The translations under genes were made by a program, and so were the position numbers. A DNA stretch of 55,854 bases from an uncultured Prevotellaceae bacterium (GTDB lineage: Bacteria > Bacteroidota > Bacteroidia > Bacteroidales > Bacteroidaceae), in contig CACXMM010000025.1 of the NCBI GenBank assembly GCA_902768785.1, positions 1 to 55,854 of the forward strand, in the 5' to 3' direction. The notes beneath the pieces are model-generated. The model saw only the letters and a list, made by a program, of their open reading frames with translations, was not told the origin of the DNA and did no database searches. Below are positions 51,845-55,854 of the stretch, one piece after another (the stretch's first letter is position 1; every line of letters begins with the position of its first letter).

Positions 51845-52459
51845 ACTATGGTTGGGGTTATTCACTTCAACACCTTCCACACGCCATTGCAACATCTGGG
51901 GCGAGTTACCATGAATCGAAATGCCGTTGGTGGCTCCACCTGTAGCAACACCGGCAAACATCGAGGCGGTACGTGCAGGATCGGTCATGCCACCGGCATA
52001 ACGACTGGCCTCTTCTACGCTGAACATGCGAGCACCCACCTGAGCCATCTCGTTAAGAGGCAACTGTTTGTTTACACGGGGCTTTACCACCACCTCCCCC
52101 AATTCTGATATGCTTTCACGCATCCTTAATGTGAGAACCAGCTCCTTACCAGATGATACCAACTGTTCCTTCAGCAACACAGGCTCGTAGCCGATGTAGG
52201 TAGCCCTGACGGAGTGACGACCTACGGGTACGTTACTGATTACAAAATTACCGTCATTATCTGACACGGTGGACAAAGTGACTCCATTCTCCACAGTAAT
52301 TGTAACACCAATCATGACTTCACCGGAGGCCACATCACATACTTGTCCGCGAACGGTTTGGGTGGCTTGAATGGTTTGACTCACTGTCGGACTCTGTGCT
52401 CCTGTCTCTGCAGGAAATAGCAACATCACCAATGCTGCTCCAAAAAACAATCTTTTCAT
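51842..52459 (-). pseudogene. N-terminal remnant of a TonB-dependent receptor
   Basis: About 205 residues from the ATG at 52459 (signal MKRLFFGAALVMLLFPAETGAQ). Carboxypeptidase-regulatory-like domain (VRGQVCDVASGEVMIGVTI, DNDGNFVISNVPVGRHSVRATYIGYEP) followed by the start of the plug (ELGEVVVKPRVNKQLPLNEMAQ, GGATNGISIHGNSPQMLQWRVEGVEV). It breaks off at NPNHS, in the middle of the plug, where receptors normally continue NPNHF. About 250 residues of plug and barrel are missing relative to the other fragment at 48108-49154. Confidence 0.85.
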
Positions 52460-52624
52460 TATTTTCAAAATACTAAAATAAGACATTCTTTATTGTTACT
52501 TTTTAATCCATCATTCAAACATATAGACGAAAAAGAAAATCAAAAAGTTGCAGATCCCACCAAAAGTGAGAGAGCCACAATGATGAAGGAAAGTTCCTTA
52601 ATCAATTCTACGGGTTTTAGGGTT

Positions 52625-52650
52625 ATCAGCCGTTCAGGCTGATTAAATTT
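52625..52650 (+). terminator. Orphan terminator-like hairpin
   Basis: ATCAGCC / GGCTGAT, loop GTTCA, followed by TAAATTTT. No gene ends just before it; a remnant or an RNA end is possible. Confidence 0.4.
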
Positions 52651-52687
52651 TCCGTGCTTTCCGCATTTCTGTGTGAATCATTGATTA

Positions 52688-52968
52688 TCTTTGGCTACGC
52701 CGAAGATACGTCCGTTCGGAACCAACGGTCGCTGTTCACGAAGTGAGGAAAGCAAATAAAAACAAAATACTCTTTTTGTTTTGTATTCTGTTCACTTAAT
52801 TGGTACTTTGGCTTCGCCGAAGATACTCTCGTTCGGGAGTAAAAACAAAATAGTTTTTTTGTTTTGTATTCCGCTCACTTAATTGGTACTTTGGCTTCGC
52901 CGAAGATACGTCCGTTCGGGAGTAAAAACAAAATAGTTTTTTTGTTTTGTATTCCGCTCACTTAATCG
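52688..52968 (+). repeat. Tandem array of the promoter-bearing repeat (unit about 83 bp)
   Basis: One divergent unit (52688-52803) and two nearly identical units (52804-52886 and 52887-52968). Each has the hairpin CTTTGGC-TTC-GCCGAAG, a CGTTCGG motif, AAAACAAAATAGTTTTTTTG, and TTTTGTATTC-GCTCACTTAAT. The last unit runs into the perfect -7 box of the next gene. The stretch 52487-52687 holds the orphan hairpin only. Confidence 0.85.
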
Positions 52969-52976
52969 TATCTTTG
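52946..52976 (+). promoter_or_regulatory. Promoter provided by the repeat array
   Basis: TTTG (52946-52949), exactly 19 bases, TATCTTTG (52969-52976). ATG at 52996. In the earlier units the -7 position is TACTTTG (one base short), so only the last looks fully functional. Confidence 0.75.
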
Positions 52977-52995
52977 CATCGTCAAAACGAGAACG

Positions 52996-54756
52996 ATGAG
53001 AAAGGCGATGCGCTTCACCTTCCTGCTGGTGCTCTCCCTCCTGGCCTGCACCGGTCACCGCAACCCCACGCAGTTGGTGGTAGCCGACAGCCTCTGTGCC
53101 GTCAATCCCGACAGTGCCCTGAGGATCCTCAAACTGATGGAGGACACCATGCCATCGGCAGGTAAGGCCGACCGCATGTACTACGAGTTATTGAAGGCTG
53201 ATGCCATGAATAAGGCTTACGTTGATATGACTACCGACAGCATCCTCAAAAAAGTTGCCGATTACTACGACCGCCACGGCTCCGCCAACGAGCAGATGCG
53301 TGCCCACTACCTCCTCGGCTGTGCCTACCGCGACATGGGCGAGGCGCCCATGGCCCTGCAGTGCTATCAGGATGCAGTGGATAAGGCAGATACCACTGAT
53401 ATGTCCTGTATCACCTTATTATATAAGATACATGGACAAATGGCGGAGTTGTTTAACAGACAACATCTTCCACATAGTTGCTTAAGTGAATTGGCGAAAG
53501 CAGTTTCTTTTGCCCAAAAGGCCAATGACACACTATCCGTCATAACATATTTAAGTTTAAAGGCGAATCCTTTCCACCAACTTGGTATGAAAGATTCTTT
53601 CCTTATGGCAAAGGAAAAGGCAGCAGCGCTTTATTACAAAATGAACAGGCCTCAACTTGCAGCGATGGCCTTGGGAAGTGAACTATATGAATTGATTCAA
53701 AGAGGTGAAATAGAAAAAGCCCGTCGGTATATGAGAATCTATGAAACACAGTCTGGTGTTTTCGATCCAACAGGCAACGTAAGAAAGGGAAGAGAAATAT
53801 ACTATTATGCAAAAGGCCATTTCTTCTTGGTCTGCAGCCAACTCGATTCTGCCGAATATTATTTTCGAAAGGAGTTAATCACAGGTCTGTCTCATAACGA
53901 TCAGATAGGTGCCACTATCGGTCTCTGCCAAGTATTCAAACAAAGAAACAACAATGATTCCTTGGCCAAATATTCGCAATTAGCCTATCAACTAAACGAC
54001 TCCATTTATTCTGAGGACACTGCAAATCATTTACAGCAGATGCAGTCTCTTTATAACTACCAGCGAAGCGAGCGGGAATCAGCTCAACGACTGCATGATG
54101 TACAGAAGACACGTTCTCTTCTCCTTGTTCTATCCCTAATTGTCCTGATCATCACGATTATATGTCTCCTAATCTATTGGAATCACAAAAGATACCAACA
54201 TAATAAAGAAGCGGAAATCAGAGAAATCCATGAGTCTTTTCAAAGAGACAAGAACAGTTTAAAGAGAACAGAGAGACTGTTAAAGGACCTGGTTAAAAAG
54301 AATGACATTCAATACAAGAATGAAATAGAGGAGAAAAAAGCACTTATCGCTCTTCTAAGCAAAAGAATATTAGAATATGAGCACGTTCAGGATCGTATTC
54401 AGGAAAGCCATGCCGATAGTCAATTGTTTGACACGCCTATTTACCATAGATTCTCATTCCTATCTACTCATGTTCTTCTACACCCTTCTGATCAGGAATG
54501 GGCAGAGCTTGAGCACATGGTTGAACGGATTATACCAGAGATGGTGATATCCATCATAAAGAAATACAAATTGAAAAAAGACGAGTATCATGTATGTATT
54601 TTAGTCCGCCTTTACTTTGAGCCGCGGGCTATCATGACACTGATGAACAAAGACTATTCCTACGTCTCGAAAGTAAGAAGAAAATTATTGATTAGAATAT
54701 TTGGTATCGATGGAAAACCATCAGATTTCGATAGTAGGTTCCGCAACTTGGTATAG
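52996..54756 (+). CDS. TPR lipoprotein-type membrane regulator with C-terminal HTH
   Basis: 586 residues. Starts MRKAMRFTFLLVLSLLACTG with a lipobox-like LLAC. Residues 30-360 are degenerate tetratricopeptide helices (DSALRILKLMED, RAHYLLGCAYRDMGEAPMALQCYQDAV, SAEYYFRKELITGLSHNDQIGAT). A membrane helix lies near 374-394 (LLLVLSLIVLIITIICLLIYW), then a coiled coil (about 400-460), and a C-terminal helical region YHVCILVRLYFEPRAIMTLM and VSKVRRKLLIRIF resembling a LuxR-type HTH. Proteins of this layout in Bacteroidetes are thought to pass an envelope signal directly to DNA. Target unknown; driven by the repeat array. Confidence 0.75.
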   Translation: MRKAMRFTFLLVLSLLACTGHRNPTQLVVADSLCAVNPDSALRILKLMEDTMPSAGKADRMYYELLKADAMNKAYVDMTTDSILKKVADYYDRHGSANEQMRAHYLLGCAYRDMGEAPMALQCYQDAVDKADTTDMSCITLLYKIHGQMAELFNRQHLPHSCLSELAKAVSFAQKANDTLSVITYLSLKANPFHQLGMKDSFLMAKEKAAALYYKMNRPQLAAMALGSELYELIQRGEIEKARRYMRIYETQSGVFDPTGNVRKGREIYYYAKGHFFLVCSQLDSAEYYFRKELITGLSHNDQIGATIGLCQVFKQRNNNDSLAKYSQLAYQLNDSIYSEDTANHLQQMQSLYNYQRSERESAQRLHDVQKTRSLLLVLSLIVLIITIICLLIYWNHKRYQHNKEAEIREIHESFQRDKNSLKRTERLLKDLVKKNDIQYKNEIEEKKALIALLSKRILEYEHVQDRIQESHADSQLFDTPIYHRFSFLSTHVLLHPSDQEWAELEHMVERIIPEMVISIIKKYKLKKDEYHVCILVRLYFEPRAIMTLMNKDYSYVSKVRRKLLIRIFGIDGKPSDFDSRFRNLV

Positions 54757-54875
54757 AGCATCCATCCCCAAAACGGGAACAAGAACTGCTTAATATGCAG
54801 TGTGTTACGCATTTTTTGGAAAATTACTGGCAGTTACTTTTATAAGGAATTGTTGCAATCTTTGAACCTTTCTCA

Positions 54876-54883
54876 TATTTTTG
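54876..54883 (+). promoter_or_regulatory. -7 box of the small secreted protein gene
   Basis: TATTTTTG, 25 bases before the ATG at 54908; TTGC near 54853-54856 is a weak -33 box. Confidence 0.5.
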
Positions 54884-54907
54884 CAACCGAAATTTAATTG
54901 CATAAAT

Positions 54908-55282
54908 ATGAAGAAAGCATTGTTTTTATTAACGTTCGTATTCGGAGCCTTAATCGTGCTTGCGGATACTCCAGATCAGAGTCTCCCAGAAGAGGTTAAT
55001 CTTACAGTAAGTTATGTCGATCCTACCACGGACATCGGAGAACCGTTCCCGCGTAGCCCTGTTATGATACCTCGTGTCGCTATCGCTGATCATGACCTTT
55101 ATTTCATTACACCATGCACTGGTTGTACATTGTGTGTCGTAAACAATCAATCTAACGTATGCTACAGTTGCACCATTTCAGACACCTGTGAGGTTTTAAC
55201 TCTCCCGTCATCCCTTCAGGGAACATTTGAGTTGCAAATCATTCTCGGAAACCTTTGTTTTTCCGGAACAATCAATCTGTAA
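54908..55282 (+). CDS. Small secreted beta-sandwich protein (DUF3244-like)
   Basis: 124 residues from the ATG at 54908 (MKKALFLLTFVFGALIVLA signal peptide). Pattern PRSPVMIPRVAIADHDLYFITPCTGCTLCVV is that of DUF3244 proteins of Bacteroidales (PRSPxxxPxVxIxxxxLxF). Six cysteines in the region TPCTGCTLCVV...VCYSCTISDTC are more than usual for the family. Function unknown; exported. Overlaps no gene and is followed 17 bases later by the next small reading frame. Confidence 0.65.
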   Translation: MKKALFLLTFVFGALIVLADTPDQSLPEEVNLTVSYVDPTTDIGEPFPRSPVMIPRVAIADHDLYFITPCTGCTLCVVNNQSNVCYSCTISDTCEVLTLPSSLQGTFELQIILGNLCFSGTINL

Positions 55283-55299
55283 TCATTAAACATTTTCTT

Positions 55300-55530
55300 A
55301 TGCTACGATCATTGTTTATTTCTACATTCTTATGCGTATCCTCACTCTGTCCGGCACAGGGCAGGGTGGGCTACACGTACGATGCCTGCGGCAACAGGAT
55401 ATCTCGCACCATTGTATTAAACACCAGAGAAACAAGGGCAGCCGCCAAGCAGAATGACGCACCCCTGAATGATTCCTTCTCCGGGCATCGGATAACGCTG
55501 AGGCCCTCAAAGGATTGTAATTGGATCTGA
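55300..55530 (+). pseudogene. Truncated RHS/YD-repeat-type leader protein
   Basis: 76 residues from the ATG at 55300 (signal MLRSLFISTFLCVSSLCPAQ). Contains GRVGYTYDACGNRISRTIVL, a YD-repeat start seen in Bacteroidales proteins that precede RHS or sorting tails. It ends HRITLRPSKDCNWI, where homologs of this kind usually read ITLYPNP and continue into a C-terminal sorting domain. So the gene appears cut short by a frameshift or deletion. Confidence 0.45.
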
Positions 55531-55626
55531 TGGCTTTTGGTATTATACTCCAGATCACTATAAAACGTACATTAGGTTTAAACCATAGCAGTGATTTTAT
55601 TCATTTTACATATTTTCAACAAAACA

Positions 55627-55658
55627 TTTGCTGGAAACGAGCAAAATCACTATTTTTG
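55627..55658 (+). promoter_or_regulatory. Promoter for a gene leaving the right edge
   Basis: TTTG (55627-55630), 20-base spacer, TATTTTTG (55651-55658). About 130 nt of leader without a gene follow, including a hairpin AACTGGTT (55729-55736) / AACCAGTT (55759-55766). The gap 55531-55626 shows nothing else. Confidence 0.55.
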
Positions 55659-55788
55659 CATTGGATCAGTATTTTTCTATAACATAGTTACTTAATAATT
55701 AGTAATTAACAGTGAACAGATAATCGATAACTGGTTCAGGTTTTGACCAGAATAATACAACCAGTTCATATAAAAAGGATTATTTCTT

Positions 55789-55854
55789 ATGTTTTATTAC
55801 ACCGATACCTGTCAGAAGCAAACGGATAATGTAAGATCCGTAATTGTCAATCAA
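55789..55854 (+). CDS. Possible start of a gene cut by the window edge
   Basis: ATG at 55789 followed by 21 open codons (MFYYTDTCQKQTDNVRSVIV...) to the end. Preceded by the promoter at 55627-55658 and by an A/G-rich stretch (AAAAAGGAT). Too short to identify. Confidence 0.3.
   Translation, partial: MFYYTDTCQKQTDNVRSVIVNQ

Noticed and set aside
51841-52486. Insertion sequence as the cause of the TonB break
   Set aside because: No transposase or terminal inverted repeats bound the inserted DNA; the middle of the receptor is also lost, so a simple insertion does not fit.

Overview
The window looks like chromosomal DNA of a Bacteroidales gut or rumen commensal close to Prevotella. The evidence is the Bacteroidetes-type promoters (a TTTG-like -33 box, about 19-20 bp, then TAnnTTTG), a hybrid two-component glycan sensor, many secreted carbohydrate-active enzymes, BspA-type surface proteins, an S46 dipeptidyl peptidase and TonB receptor remnants. 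No rRNA, tRNA, CRISPR array or transposase was recognised.

Layout. Bases 1-4.9 kb: surface or secreted proteins, an orphan CdiA-C-like nuclease domain protein between two copies of a 64-bp repeat, and a promoter-bearing repeat with a possible small RNA. Bases 4.9-21.3 kb, minus strand: a tight run of six genes: GH2, GH78 fused to a sialidase fold, GH140, GH95, a CE19-like esterase, and a GH43/GH143-like/GH142-like fusion that carries a frameshift. The combination matches the known apparatus for rhamnogalacturonan II (RG-II), the most complex pectin. Bases 21.5-35.6 kb: mostly housekeeping and membrane genes (SpmA/SpmB-like protein, flippase, S46 peptidase, another GH2, DEAD-box helicase, LOG protein, PfkB kinase, flavodiiron protein, M16 peptidase). 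Bases 35.6-47.7 kb: the HTCS sensor, a GH106-like/GH28 fusion, then a plus-strand operon GH105-GH2-SGNH esterase. Bases 47.7-55.9 kb: repeat-rich and scrambled DNA with pieces of a cation-efflux gene and of a TonB receptor, a BspA-like surface protein, a membrane TPR regulator behind a promoter-repeat array, and small secreted proteins.

How the genes work together (inference from families): the HTCS in the periplasm would sense a pectin fragment and switch on both enzyme clusters. The esterases remove methyl and acetyl groups; GH140, GH95, GH78, GH142/143, GH43 and the GH2 enzymes strip side chains; GH28, GH106-like and GH105 enzymes take down the backbone and unsaturated ends. No intact SusC/SusD pair lies in the window, so import must be encoded elsewhere.

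Below the gene level the window is rich in short repeats: (i) a C-rich palindromic element, in several cases inserted in frame inside genes; (ii) tandem repeats with a 7-bp period but different unit sequences, placed at gene ends and encoding the linker before a shared C-terminal tag in three surface proteins; (iii) an approximately 83-bp element ending in a promoter. These are the features I consider most worth following up.
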